Assembly (NCBI RefSeq): GCF_044377145.1
Contig: NZ_JBILJQ010000015.1
Coordinates: forward strand, 18,305 to 82,304
DNA length: 64,000 nucleotides
From: Aquimonas sp044377145
GTDB taxonomy: Bacteria; Pseudomonadota; Gammaproteobacteria; Xanthomonadales; Xanthomonadaceae
Reading direction: 5' to 3'
Shown: positions 50,910 through 59,371 of the stretch, in pieces
How the letters are laid out: every line of letters begins with the position of its first letter
How positions within the stretch are numbered: position 1 is the stretch's first letter
Made by a program: the position numbers and the translations under genes
Notes under the pieces: model-generated
Seen by the model: the letters and a program-made list of their open reading frames with translations, nothing else
What the model was told of the DNA's origin: nothing
Databases searched by the model: none

Positions 50910-51593
50910 TCAGCATCGCCAGTCGCGCCAATCGAGACGAGTTGCCGCGCCAAGGGCAGCCAGATGCCGCTCGATCCGGGCGCGGCGAGCGTGTGCGAAA
51001 TTCACCAGCACGGCGCAGTCGCAGCTCAGGATCAAGGGCGTGTCGCGCAGGCTGTCGGTGTAGCTCAGCGCGAAATGGCGGCCGTAGCCGGCGGCGTCCA
51101 ACGCATCGAGCTTGCGTGCGCCCAACAGATGCAGGCGCAGCCGCAGCGCCCAGCGACCGCGCTCGAACTGCGAGCCCAGCACCGGCGGACAGGCGTGTGG
51201 CAGCCCCGACAGCAGGCCCTGTACCAGCGCGGGCAACTCGGCCGTCGCGATCACCACGCGCTCGCCGGCAGCCTGATGCGCTGCCAAGGCGGCGAGCGCC
51301 TGCGGAAACAGTCGCTGCCGCAGCTGAGCGCCACGGGCATCGAGAAACTCGCGGCAGTCGGTGTGCGGGGCACCCAGGGTGGCGATCCAGAAGCAGCACG
51401 CGGCCACCGCGCTGAATCCGTTCGGCAACAGAAGCAGCGGCAGCCACAGCGGCGCTGCGAGCAGCACCAGACCCAGTCGCCACGGCGAGCGCAGCAACAT
51501 CCACCGCAGCCACTCGAAGCCGAGGTCGCCGTCGAAAAGCGTGCCGTCGAAATCGAACACCACCACGCGAGGGTGGCCGTGCTCGACGCTCAC
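50910..51593 (-). CDS. HAD phosphatase, PgpC-like
   Basis: A 227-residue HAD-superfamily protein with catalytic motif VVVFDFDGTLFDGD (nucleophile D14, D16), a hydrophobic segment right after it (LGLVLLAAPLWLPLLLLPNG), VVIATAELPALVQ as motif II and SYTDSLRDTPLL-like motif (YTDSLRDTPLIL) as motif IV. This order, with membrane-associated helices after motif I, is that of PgpC/YfhB phosphatidylglycerophosphatases; a SerB-like phosphatase is the alternative. The start is probably GTG 51593, 5 bases past the trpC stop codon. It is the last gene of the trp group, with 239 bases of empty DNA before the broken gene. Confidence 0.75.
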   Translation of the reverse strand: MSVEHGHPRVVVFDFDGTLFDGDLGFEWLRWMLLRSPWRLGLVLLAAPLWLPLLLLPNGFSAVAACCFWIATLGAPHTDCREFLDARGAQLRQRLFPQALAALAAHQAAGERVVIATAELPALVQGLLSGLPHACPPVLGSQFERGRWALRLRLHLLGARKLDALDAAGYGRHFALSYTDSLRDTPLILSCDCAVLVNFAHARRARIERHLAALGAATRLDWRDWRC

Positions 51594-51597
51594 CGCC

Positions 51598-52386
51598 TCA
51601 GCCGAACAGGCGTTCGAGTTCGGCGCCGGGATCCTCCGCGCGCATGAAGGTCTCGCCGACCAGGAAAGCATGCACGCCCTCGGCGCGCAGCATCATCACG
51701 TCGTCCTCGGTGCGGATGCCGCTCTCGGTGATCAGCAGGCGATCTTTCGGCACCGCCGAGATCAGGTCGAGCGTGGTGTCGAGCGACACCGCAAAGGTAT
51801 GCAGATTGCGATTGTTGATGCCGATCAATGGCGTCGAAAGCTTCAGCGCGCGCTCAAGCTCTTCGCCGTCGTGGACTTCCACCAATACATCCAGGCCGAC
51901 CTTGCGCCCGATCTCGCACAGTTCTTTCAGGGCTGCATCTTCCAGCGCCGCAACAATCAGCAGGATGCAGTCCGCATTCAGCGCACGCGCCTCGAACACC
52001 TGATATGGGTCTACGGTGAAGTCCTTGCGCAGCACCGGCAGCGTGCAGGCCTCGCGCGCCTGGGTGAGGTAATCGTCCGAGCCGTGGAAGAAATCGACGT
52101 CGGTCAGTACTGACAGCGCCGCCGCGCCACCACGCGCATAGCTGCGAGCGATGTCCGCCGGCGAGAAGTCGGGGCGGATCACGCCTTTGCTGGGGCTCGC
52201 CTTCTTGACCTCGGCGATCACCGCGGCATCGCCGGCTTTGACATGGCGCATCAGCGAAGCGTGGAAGCCGCGTGCAGGCGCCGCAGCGCGCGCGGCTTTC
52301 TCAAGCTCGGCCAAGGAAATCTGCTCGGCGCGCTCGGCAACTTCAATGCGCTTGCGGTCGAGGATGCGGTGGAGGATATCGCCCAT
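51598..52386 (-). CDS. trpC: Indole-3-glycerol-phosphate synthase
   Basis: A 262-residue TIM-barrel enzyme that makes indole-3-glycerol phosphate from CdRP in tryptophan synthesis. Family motifs seen: DILHRILDRKRIEVAERAEQ at the start, EVKKASPSKGVIRPDFSP (catalytic Lys), VLRKDFTVDPYQVFEARALN, GINNRNLHTF and ITESGI. It is a separate protein, not fused to TrpF as in E. coli. It lies 130 bases after trpD. Confidence 0.97.
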   Translation of the reverse strand: MGDILHRILDRKRIEVAERAEQISLAELEKAARAAAPARGFHASLMRHVKAGDAAVIAEVKKASPSKGVIRPDFSPADIARSYARGGAAALSVLTDVDFFHGSDDYLTQAREACTLPVLRKDFTVDPYQVFEARALNADCILLIVAALEDAALKELCEIGRKVGLDVLVEVHDGEELERALKLSTPLIGINNRNLHTFAVSLDTTLDLISAVPKDRLLITESGIRTEDDVMMLRAEGVHAFLVGETFMRAEDPGAELERLFG

Positions 52387-52516
52387 GGGCTGTGGTCTTC
52401 GTGCGTGCGTGGACTAGGAAGGGGCTGCAAGCCTTGGGCCGCAGCGGCGGCGCAAGCGTGCCCGCTTGCGCGCCATGAATCCAGCCTTGCGCGATTGCGG
52501 CGAGCGTGGTGGGCGT

Positions 52517-53551
52517 CTAAGCCGCGCCCAGCGCCTGCGTGGTGTCGATGAACAGATGCAGACGCTGCCGCGCCGCGCCGCTGCTGATCGCGCTACGCGC
52601 CAGCGCAATGCCATCGGCGATGCTGCCGACCACATCGGCCGCGTACAGCGCCGCGCCAGCGTTCAGCGCAACGATGTCGCGGGCCACGCCGGGCGTGTCG
52701 TCCAGCGCCTCCAACAGGCGCTGCTTCGATTCCTCGGCATTGGCCACCTGCAGGTTGCGCGAAGAGGCCATCGAGAGGCCGAAGTCCTCGGGCTCGATCT
52801 CGTACTCGCGCACCACACCATCGCGTAGCTCACCGACCAGGGTCGCCGCGCCAAGTGAGATCTCGTCCATGTTGTCGCGGCCGTAGACGACCAGCGCATG
52901 CTTGGCGCCGAGGCGCTGCAGCACGCGCACCTGGATGCCGACCAGATCAGGATGGAACACGCCCATCAGAATGTTGGGCGCCCCGGCTGGATTGGTCAGC
53001 GGGCCCAAGATATTGAAGATGGTGCGTACGCCCATTTCCCGCCGCACCGCGGCGACGTTCTTCATCGCCGGGTGATGGATCGGTGCGAACATGAAGCCGA
53101 GCCCGATCTGGTCGATACAGCGTCCGACCGCGTCAGGCTGCAGCTGGATGTTCGCGCCCAAGGCCTCCAGCACATCGGCACTGCCCGACTTCGACGACAC
53201 GCTGCGGTTGCCATGTTTGGCAACGCGCGCTCCAGCGGCGGCAGAAACGAACATGCTGGCGGTGCTGATGTTGAAGCTGTGCGCGCCATCGCCGCCGGTG
53301 CCGACGATATCGACAAAGTTGGGATGCGGCTGAACATCCACCTTGGCCGCCAGCTCACGCATCACCATCGCCGCGCCGGTGATCTCGCCAATGGTTTCCT
53401 TCTTGACGCGCAGGCCGGTGAGGATGCCCGCAGCCATCACTGGCGAGACCTCGCCGCGCATGATCTGACGCATCAGGTCGATCATCTCGTCATGGAAGAT
53501 CTCGCGATGCTCGATGGTCCGCTGCAAAGCGGCCTGGGGGGTAATCGACAT
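52517..53551 (-). CDS. trpD: Anthranilate phosphoribosyltransferase
   Basis: A 344-residue TrpD that transfers phosphoribose from PRPP to anthranilate. Motifs: DIVGTGGDGAHSFNIST (PRPP-binding glycine loop), AKHGNRSVSSKSGSADVLEA, and GPLTNPAGAPNILMGV. ATG 53551 gives the family length; the open frame continues upstream into trpG territory without homology. Separate from TrpG, unlike the E. coli fusion. It is 20 bases downstream of trpG. Confidence 0.97.
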   Translation of the reverse strand: MSITPQAALQRTIEHREIFHDEMIDLMRQIMRGEVSPVMAAGILTGLRVKKETIGEITGAAMVMRELAAKVDVQPHPNFVDIVGTGGDGAHSFNISTASMFVSAAAGARVAKHGNRSVSSKSGSADVLEALGANIQLQPDAVGRCIDQIGLGFMFAPIHHPAMKNVAAVRREMGVRTIFNILGPLTNPAGAPNILMGVFHPDLVGIQVRVLQRLGAKHALVVYGRDNMDEISLGAATLVGELRDGVVREYEIEPEDFGLSMASSRNLQVANAEESKQRLLEALDDTPGVARDIVALNAGAALYAADVVGSIADGIALARSAISSGAARQRLHLFIDTTQALGAA

Positions 53552-53571
53552 GGGGCTGAACCTTGTGCGAG

Positions 53572-54168
53572 TCAGGCGGCCTGAGCCACCGGACGACCAA
53601 GAAAATTGGCAAGCAGCGAATGCCCGTGCTGGGTGAGGATCGACTCGGGGTGGAACTGCACGCCCTCGATCGGCAGATGGCGATGCCGCAGCCCCATGAT
53701 CTCTTCGATCGAGCCATCGGCATGCTCGGTCCACGCGGTGATCTGCAGACAGTCCGGCAGGCTGTCCTTCGCCACCACCAGCGAGTGGTAGCGGGTGGCC
53801 TCGAACGGGCTTGGCAGGCCTTTGAACACACCTTCGCCGCGGTGATGCACCAACGATGTCTTGCCGTGCATGATCTGCCCCGCGCGCACGACCTTGCCGC
53901 CGAAGGCCTGACCGATGCCCTGGTGGCCAAGACACACGCCGAGGATGGGTACCTGTCCGGCCAGCTTTTCAATCACCTCAAGCGAAACGCCGGCCTCATT
54001 CGGCGTGCAGGGCCCCGGCGAGATCACGATCCGCGCCGGCTGCAGCGCAGCGATCGCGGCCACGTCGAGCTCGTCGTTGCGGATCACCCGCACCTCTTCA
54101 CCGAGCTCGCCGAAGTACTGCACGAGGTTGTAGGTGAAGCTGTCGTAGTTGTCGATCATCAGCAGCAT
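53572..54168 (-). CDS. trpG: Anthranilate synthase glutamine amidotransferase component
   Basis: A 198-residue class I glutamine amidotransferase supplying ammonia to TrpE. Motifs: LLMIDNYDSFTYNLVQYFGE, PGPCTPNEAG, nucleophile Cys in ILGVCLGHQGIGQAFGG and His/Glu in VQFHPESILT. Some proteins of this type also serve p-aminobenzoate synthesis (PabA). trpE is not in the window; trpG heads the visible trpG-trpD-trpC series, and the 163 bases upstream contain no trpE. Confidence 0.95.
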   Translation of the reverse strand: MLLMIDNYDSFTYNLVQYFGELGEEVRVIRNDELDVAAIAALQPARIVISPGPCTPNEAGVSLEVIEKLAGQVPILGVCLGHQGIGQAFGGKVVRAGQIMHGKTSLVHHRGEGVFKGLPSPFEATRYHSLVVAKDSLPDCLQITAWTEHADGSIEEIMGLRHRHLPIEGVQFHPESILTQHGHSLLANFLGRPVAQAA

Positions 54169-54331
54169 GTCGCAGGAATCCTGTGGTTGCCTAACGCAGC
54201 GCGCACCGCTTGGGCCGAGGGCGAAGCGGAACTCGGGGGCTCGATTGTCGCTGATGCGGCTGCGGGCTCACACGCTCCGCATCGCCAAAGCGCGAACTGT
54301 CCCCAAACGCGCCTTCGAGTGCCGCCCGGGG

Positions 54332-55303
54332 TCAGCGCGCGAACACCGATTCGATCCGCGCCACAGTGCTGTCATCCAGGCGCGCATGCACGTCCAGCGC
54401 GCCCAGATTTTCGGCCAGCTGCTCACGCCGCGAGGCGCCCAGCAAGACCGTCGACACCTGTGGGTTGGCAAGGCACCAGGCGATCGCCAGCTGCGCGGGC
54501 GTGGCGCTCAGCTCGGCGGCGAGCGCGACGAATTCGCGTAGCTGCCGCGGCCGGCGCTCTGAGTCTTCGTCAAGCTTGCGCGCCAGCCATTCGTAGCCCG
54601 GCGCGGTGAAGCGGCTTTCGGCCGGAATGCCGTCGAGATATTTGCCGGACAGCACGCCTGAGGCCAGCGGCGACCATACCGTGGTGCCCATGCCCAGTTC
54701 CGCGCACAGCGGGGCGTACTCAAGCTCAAGCCGCTCGCGGTGCAGCAGGTTGTACTGCGGCTGCTCAAGGCTCGGCGCGTGCAGGTGCGCGGCGCGCGCG
54801 ATCTTGTGCGCCTGACGGATCAACTCGGCAGGCCACTCCGAGGTGCCCCAGTACAGCACCTTGCCCTGACGGATCAGACTGTCCATCGCCAGCACGGTCT
54901 CCTCGATCGGCGTCTCCGGATCGGGGCGATGGCAGAGGTACAGGTCCAGATACTCGACGCGCAGACGCTTCAACGCCTGATGGCAGGCCTCGGTCACATG
55001 CTTGCGCGACAGGCCCTGCTGGGTCGGACGCGGGTCTTCAACGCTGCCCCACAGCACCTTGCTGGAGACACAGAAGCCATCGCGCGGCAGGCGCAGATCA
55101 GCGATGACATCGCCCATCACCCGTTCGGCCTCGCCGCGCGCATAGACCTCGGCGTTGTCGAAGAAATTGATGCCGGCGGCGTAGGCCTGGGCGACCAGTT
55201 CGCGCGCCTCGCCGCGGCCGACCCGACCGCCGAACGTGACCCAAGCACCCAAGGACAGCGCCGACAGCCTCAGGCCACTGTTGCCCATGCGGCGGTACTG
55301 CAT
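54332..55303 (-). CDS. Aldo/keto reductase, K+-channel-beta-like
   Basis: A 323-residue NADPH-dependent aldo/keto reductase. The tetrad is visible: Asp and Tyr in FFDNAEVYARGEAE, Lys in VSSKVLWG and His in DLYLCHRPDPETP. C-terminal cofactor-binding residues are in STVLLGASRREQLAENLGAL. The N-terminus MQYRRMGNSGLRLSALSLGA matches voltage-gated potassium-channel beta-subunit-type and YghZ-like AKRs. ATG 55303 was chosen; the frame is open to 55411 without homology. Substrate unknown. Confidence 0.9.
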   Translation of the reverse strand: MQYRRMGNSGLRLSALSLGAWVTFGGRVGRGEARELVAQAYAAGINFFDNAEVYARGEAERVMGDVIADLRLPRDGFCVSSKVLWGSVEDPRPTQQGLSRKHVTEACHQALKRLRVEYLDLYLCHRPDPETPIEETVLAMDSLIRQGKVLYWGTSEWPAELIRQAHKIARAAHLHAPSLEQPQYNLLHRERLELEYAPLCAELGMGTTVWSPLASGVLSGKYLDGIPAESRFTAPGYEWLARKLDEDSERRPRQLREFVALAAELSATPAQLAIAWCLANPQVSTVLLGASRREQLAENLGALDVHARLDDSTVARIESVFAR

Positions 55304-55448
55304 CGTGCGGCTCCAAAACGAGAAGGTCCGCAAGCATAGCCGCAGCACACTGTGGGGTGAGGTGAAGCTGGCGCCGCCGCCGCGGAACGAAATGGGGCGG
55401 CGTGTTGCCACGCCGCCCCGGGCTTCGATCGGACTCCAGCCGCCGCAC

Positions 55449-55667
55449 TCAGTTCAGCCGATGTCGCTCAAACATGCGGGTAAGCTGTTGTTTTGCCTGA
55501 AACTTCTCGCGCTTCATCTGACGCAGCGTATTGCCGTCAATCGGCAGCACTCCCAGCTCGGCGTCGAGCACCTTTTTGTCGAGGTGTCGGTGCCGGTGGT
55601 AGAGCTGGCGAAATTCAGTATCCCGCTGCATCAGGTTGTCGACTTCAGGCTGCTGACCTTCAAACAT
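55449..55667 (-). CDS. Small DUF465 (YdcH-family) protein
   Basis: A 72-residue, highly charged helical protein with FRQLYHRHRHLDKKVLDAEL and TLRQMKREKFQAKQQLTRMF, typical of DUF465/YdcH proteins. Function is unknown. Length matches the family. AGGACGTGCG precedes the ATG; monocistronic in appearance, 145 bases upstream of the aldo/keto reductase on the same strand. Confidence 0.85.
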   Translation of the reverse strand: MFEGQQPEVDNLMQRDTEFRQLYHRHRHLDKKVLDAELGVLPIDGNTLRQMKREKFQAKQQLTRMFERHRLN

Positions 55668-56059
55668 CGCACGTCCTCCGGGGTGGGGACCCGCCGAACC
55701 CTCTAAACGCCGCGCCCCGCTTCAGCGCGGAGCTGGCGGGGCGCGGCAGATCAGAAAGGGAGCTGGATGCGGCTGAAACCGCAGCCCGCCGGTGCCAAAA
55801 CACCGCGAACTGCTGGATCAGATGTGCCGGGCGCTGCTGCCAGATTCATGCATGCGAATCCCGGTGCGGAACCGCCGCACCCGGATTCGACCCTACTCCC
55901 CGATGCCCGCCCTCGCAAGCGAAGTCACCGCGGTTTTCAGGGCTGCACTGCCGGTTCAGGGTCAGGGCGTTTCCGACACGTCGGCGCGACAGATCCCCCC
56001 TGTTCCGGCGGCCTCGGCCGCGTCAGCCCACGCTGTGCCTTGGTTCGCGTGTGCTTGGG
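55668..56059. other. 392-bp gap without a supportable gene
   Basis: The region lies between the start of the DUF465 gene and the end of the OmpA-family gene, both on the - strand, so it should hold the DUF465 promoter. Short open stretches on both strands show no start signal or family likeness. Near 55722-55744 the sequence GCGCGGAGCTGGCGGGGCGCGG is GC-rich but not a clean hairpin. Confidence 0.4.
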
Positions 56060-57016
56060 CTATCGCTTCTCGACGATCACCTCAACCCTGCGGTTGCGGG
56101 CGCGACCCTCGGCACTGCCGTTGTCAGCCACCGGACGGTCCTTGCCCAGGCCGAGTGCGCGTAGGCGGCTGCCGTCGAGACCTTTCTGGATCAGCGCTTC
56201 CCGCACCGCTTCAGCCCGCCGTTGCGACAGCGCCTGATTCAGATTGGCACTGCCCTGGCTATCGGTGTGGCCTTCGATCAGCACGCTTGCACCCGGGTTC
56301 GCATTGATCAGATCGATGACCTTCTGCAGGTTTTCGAGTGCTTCGGGGCGCAGTTGATGGCGGCCGCTGGCGAAGGCGTCGCCGGAGATTGTCATCACCT
56401 GGCCACGCGCCTCGCTGCTGGCGGTCATGCTCTGCAGCTGCATGCGCAGGCTGTCGGCCGCAGCACCGGCCAGATCGGCCTCGCGTCGTGCCAATTGCGC
56501 CTGGAGTGCCTGCGCCTCCGCCAGCCGCTGGGCCTGCTCGGCCTGCGCGGTCGACAGCTCGCTGTCCAGCCGTGCGGCCTGGACTTCTTCAAGCGCGCGC
56601 TCGGTCTCCTCGGCGCGGGTCAGGTTCTGGATACGCAGACGCTCGACCTCACGTCGCAAGCCCTCGGCTTCGCGACGACTGGCCTCCAGCAGAATGCCGT
56701 CGCGCTCACGTTCCAGCTGGACCGCTTGCTCGCGCAGCAGTTCGGTCTCGGCGACCGCCTCGGCAATGGCGAGTCGGCGCTCGGCCGCGAACACGGTCTG
56801 CGGGCGCGCCCGTCGCGAGCCTTTGGCAACTGCGGCAACCGCCATCCGCGCCAGTTCGACTTCAAGCCGCGCCCTGCCCTGCAGGCTCGGATCCTGTTCA
56901 AGCGCGGCCAGGTCGGCCTGGAGCCGCTCGAGCTCAGGGTCGGGCCGCGCGGCATGCGCGTCCGCGACAAGCAGGGCCAGCAACATGCCCGCCGCTATAC
57001 CGGTCATGCGCCTCAT
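56060..57016 (-). CDS. OmpA-family protein with coiled-coil region
   Basis: A 318-residue exported protein: signal peptide (GIAAGMLLALLVADAHA), a long Arg/Glu/Ala-rich coiled coil (about 25-200; ERERDGILLEASRREAEGLR), then a C-terminal OmpA-like peptidoglycan-binding domain with SVLIEGHTDSQGSANLN, LSQRRAEAVREALI and ARNRRVEVIVEKR. It overlaps the stop of the DUF4398 gene by four bases (ATGA-type). The pair probably forms a periplasmic cell-envelope unit. Confidence 0.85.
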   Translation of the reverse strand: MRRMTGIAAGMLLALLVADAHAARPDPELERLQADLAALEQDPSLQGRARLEVELARMAVAAVAKGSRRARPQTVFAAERRLAIAEAVAETELLREQAVQLERERDGILLEASRREAEGLRREVERLRIQNLTRAEETERALEEVQAARLDSELSTAQAEQAQRLAEAQALQAQLARREADLAGAAADSLRMQLQSMTASSEARGQVMTISGDAFASGRHQLRPEALENLQKVIDLINANPGASVLIEGHTDSQGSANLNQALSQRRAEAVREALIQKGLDGSRLRALGLGKDRPVADNGSAEGRARNRRVEVIVEKR

Positions 57017-57390
57017 TGCAGGCCTCCATCAAGCAGATCGCGGCGCAGGCGCGCGTTGTCCTCGCTGCGCGCACTCACTTCTGCGCGCAGCCGCTGCGAG
57101 TGGGCGCGCGCTTCGGCCAGCCGGGCTTCCAGCTCGGCGCGTTGGCCGAGTGTGGCGGCTTCCGACCGCCGGCGACGGGATTCAGCGTCCCGCGCCGCCG
57201 CCAAGGCCGCTTGGGCCGCCTGCAGCTCGGCGGGCGCATGCAGATCCGCTGCGGCCTCCAGCGCCGCGTTCAGCGCTCGCTCGGCGCGCACGACTTCGGG
57301 CTGCGGGGGACGGTTGGATTGTGCCTGCGCGGCCGGCACGAGCATTGCAGCGAGAACCAGCGCACGAAAAATCGATCTAGGGCCTGTCAT
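57013..57390 (-). CDS. DUF4398-type secreted protein
   Basis: A 125-residue protein with a signal peptide (FRALVLAAMLVPAAQA, cleavage about residue 22) and a single long Ala/Glu/Arg-rich helix (ALNAALEAAADLHAPAELQA, then RLRAEVSARSEDNARLRRDL). This matches the DUF4398 family, often paired with an OmpA-domain gene exactly as here. ATG 57390 yields the signal peptide; the upstream extension of the frame does not. It is divergent from the pilU-like gene. Confidence 0.75.
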   Translation of the reverse strand: MTGPRSIFRALVLAAMLVPAAQAQSNRPPQPEVVRAERALNAALEAAADLHAPAELQAAQAALAAARDAESRRRRSEAATLGQRAELEARLAEARAHSQRLRAEVSARSEDNARLRRDLLDGGLQ

Positions 57391-57514
57391 ATCATTCCGG
57401 TTCGGGGGGCGGCACCCGCGGTTTGTCGCGTGCACACTGTAAAGTTGTTTGGCTTGGCCGCTCCGGCGGCCTCTTCCGGATCGGATGCGGTCCGACGAAA
57501 CGAGGATCAGCTTC

Positions 57515-58663
57515 ATGGATATCGGCTACTTTCTCAAGCTGATGACGGAGAAGAACGCGTCAGACATGTTTCTGACCACGGGCGCTCCCGTCAACATCAA
57601 GGTCGAGGGCAAGCTGTATCCATTAGGCAATACCGGCCTGCCGGCCGGCATGGTCAAGAAGATCGCCTATTCACTGATGGACGAGGGCCAGGTGCCCGCC
57701 TTCGAGCGCGATCTTGAGCTCAACATGGCGATCGCGGTGAAAGACGCCGGCCGCTTCCGCATCAATGTGTTCAAGCAGCGCGGCGAAGTCGGCATGGTGA
57801 TCCGCGCGATCAAGAGCGAGATCCCGACCGTCGACCAGCTCAAGCTGCCGCAGGTGCTGAAAGATCTGGTGATGGAGGCGCGCGGCCTTATCCTGGTGGT
57901 CGGCTCGACCGGCTCCGGCAAGTCGACCAGCCTCGCAGCGATGATCGACCACCGCAACAGCAGCAGCTCCGGCCACATCCTCACCATCGAGGATCCGATC
58001 GAGTTCCTGCACCGGCACAAGAAGTCGATCGTCAATCAGCGCGAGGTGGGTCTCGACACCCACGCCTTCGCCAACGCGCTCAAGAACGCGATGCGCGAAG
58101 CCCCGGACGTGATCCTGATCGGCGAAATCCTCGATGCCACCACGATGGAATCGGCGATCGCGTTCGCTGAAACCGGCCATTTGTGCTTGGCCACCCTGCA
58201 CTCCAACAACGCCGACCAGACGCTGGAGAGAATCCTCAACTTTTTCCCGGAATCCGCGCACAAGAACGTGCTGATGAACCTTGCGCTGAACCTCAAGGCG
58301 GTCATCAGCCAGCGCCTGGTCACCGGCGTCGATGGCAAGCGCCTGCCGGCGGTCGAGATCCTGATCAACACACCGCTGATCCGCGACATGGTCCGACGCG
58401 GCCAGGTGCACGAGATAAAGGACGCCATGGAGCGTTCGCTGGAGGAAGGCATGCAGACCTTCGACCAGTCGCTGTACCGGCTGTACAAGGAAGGCAAGAT
58501 CGAACTCGAAGAGGCCCTGCGCAAAGCCGACTCGCGCGATGGCCTGTCGCTAAAGATCCGCCTGTCCGACGGCGGCTCGGAAGAGCACGATCCCTACGCC
58601 GATGCGTTCCAGAGCCCTGTGGCCGATCGGCCACAGGCGGAGGGCGGCCTCAACTTCAGCTGA
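57515..58663 (+). CDS. pilU: PilU-like type IV pilus retraction ATPase
   Basis: A 382-residue PilT/PilU-family hexameric ATPase: N-terminal PAS-like domain (LKLMTEKNASDMFLTTGAPV), Walker A GSTGSGKSTSLAAM (about residues 134-147), Asp box (ILTIEDPIEFLHRHKK), Walker B DVILIGEILDATTMES and His box (GHLCLATLHSNNADQTLER). The C-terminus (SLSLKIRL-type, SLKIRLSDGG) is PilU-like. The Walker B tail is odd: members usually read GEIRDRETM, whereas here it is GEILDATTM, so the conserved Arg is Leu. pilT, usually adjacent, is absent: the upstream neighbour is the divergent DUF4398 gene. Confidence 0.87.
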   Translation: MDIGYFLKLMTEKNASDMFLTTGAPVNIKVEGKLYPLGNTGLPAGMVKKIAYSLMDEGQVPAFERDLELNMAIAVKDAGRFRINVFKQRGEVGMVIRAIKSEIPTVDQLKLPQVLKDLVMEARGLILVVGSTGSGKSTSLAAMIDHRNSSSSGHILTIEDPIEFLHRHKKSIVNQREVGLDTHAFANALKNAMREAPDVILIGEILDATTMESAIAFAETGHLCLATLHSNNADQTLERILNFFPESAHKNVLMNLALNLKAVISQRLVTGVDGKRLPAVEILINTPLIRDMVRRGQVHEIKDAMERSLEEGMQTFDQSLYRLYKEGKIELEEALRKADSRDGLSLKIRLSDGGSEEHDPYADAFQSPVADRPQAEGGLNFS

Positions 58664-58783
58664 GGCCGTCTCAGGCCTCGCGCGCCGCATCCAGATGCCT
58701 GTTCGAAAGACCGGGCGATGCGGCTTTGGCGCGCGTCACTGAGCTTTCGCCACGGGCTCTGACCAACCCTGACTGAAGTCAGT

Positions 58784-58863
58784 GAACACTTGTTCCAGTT
58801 TCCGCGATAATGACGCACGGCCGTAAGCCTGCGGCGCTGTCTGGAAGACTGGAACAAATGTTC
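58784..58863. promoter_or_regulatory. Twin palindromes GAACA-N2-TGTTC at the fabA promoter and start
   Basis: GAACACTTGTTC (58784-58795) and GAACAAATGTTC (58852-58863) share perfect 5-base inverted arms and a 2-base centre, 68 bases apart. The second covers the fabA ATG (58858). The pattern resembles operators of TetR-type fatty-acid regulators (FabR/DesT class), which control fabA-fabB in other gammaproteobacteria. A further small inverted repeat CTGACTGAAGTCAG lies at 58769-58782. The regulator gene is not in the window. Confidence 0.65.
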
Positions 58864-59367
58864 GAATCCTTTGACCGAAATCAGCTGATCGCCTCCGGCG
58901 AAGGCCGCCTGTTCGAGGGCAGCCAAGCCCGTTTGCCCCTGCCGCCGATGCTGATGTTCGACCGCATCACCCACATCAGCGACGAGGGCGGCGCTCACGG
59001 GCAGGGCCAGATCATCGCCGAGCTCGATATCCGCCCTGATCTGTGGTTCTTCGGCTGCCATTTCGAAGGCGATCCGGTAATGCCGGGCTGCCTTGGGCTG
59101 GATGCGATGTGGCAGTTGGTCGGGTTCTTTCTGACCTGGCAGAAACTGCCGGGCCGCGGCCGGGCACTGGGCGTCGGCGAGGTCCGCTTCTCCGGTCAGG
59201 TGCTGCCGAGCGCCAAACTGGTGCGCTACGAGATCGAGCTGAAGCGGGTTATTCGCCGCAAGCTGATCATGGCCACCGGTGATGCACGCATGTCGGTCGA
59301 CGGCCGCGAAATCTATACCGCCTCCGATCTGCGGGTCGGCCTGTTCACCGATACCACGGGGTTCTGA
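58858..59367 (+). CDS. fabA: FabA, 3-hydroxydecanoyl-ACP dehydratase/isomerase
   Basis: A 169-residue hot-dog-fold enzyme that introduces the double bond in unsaturated fatty acid synthesis. It has the active-site His in LWFFGCHFEGDPVMPGCLGL and the Asp in GCLGLDAMWQLVGFF, and ends YTASDLRVGLFTDTTGF as E. coli FabA does. ATG 58858 matches family length; the frame is open to 58810 without homology. It precedes fabB by 4 bases. Confidence 0.97.
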   Translation: MFESFDRNQLIASGEGRLFEGSQARLPLPPMLMFDRITHISDEGGAHGQGQIIAELDIRPDLWFFGCHFEGDPVMPGCLGLDAMWQLVGFFLTWQKLPGRGRALGVGEVRFSGQVLPSAKLVRYEIELKRVIRRKLIMATGDARMSVDGREIYTASDLRVGLFTDTTGF

Positions 59368-59371
59368 AGCC

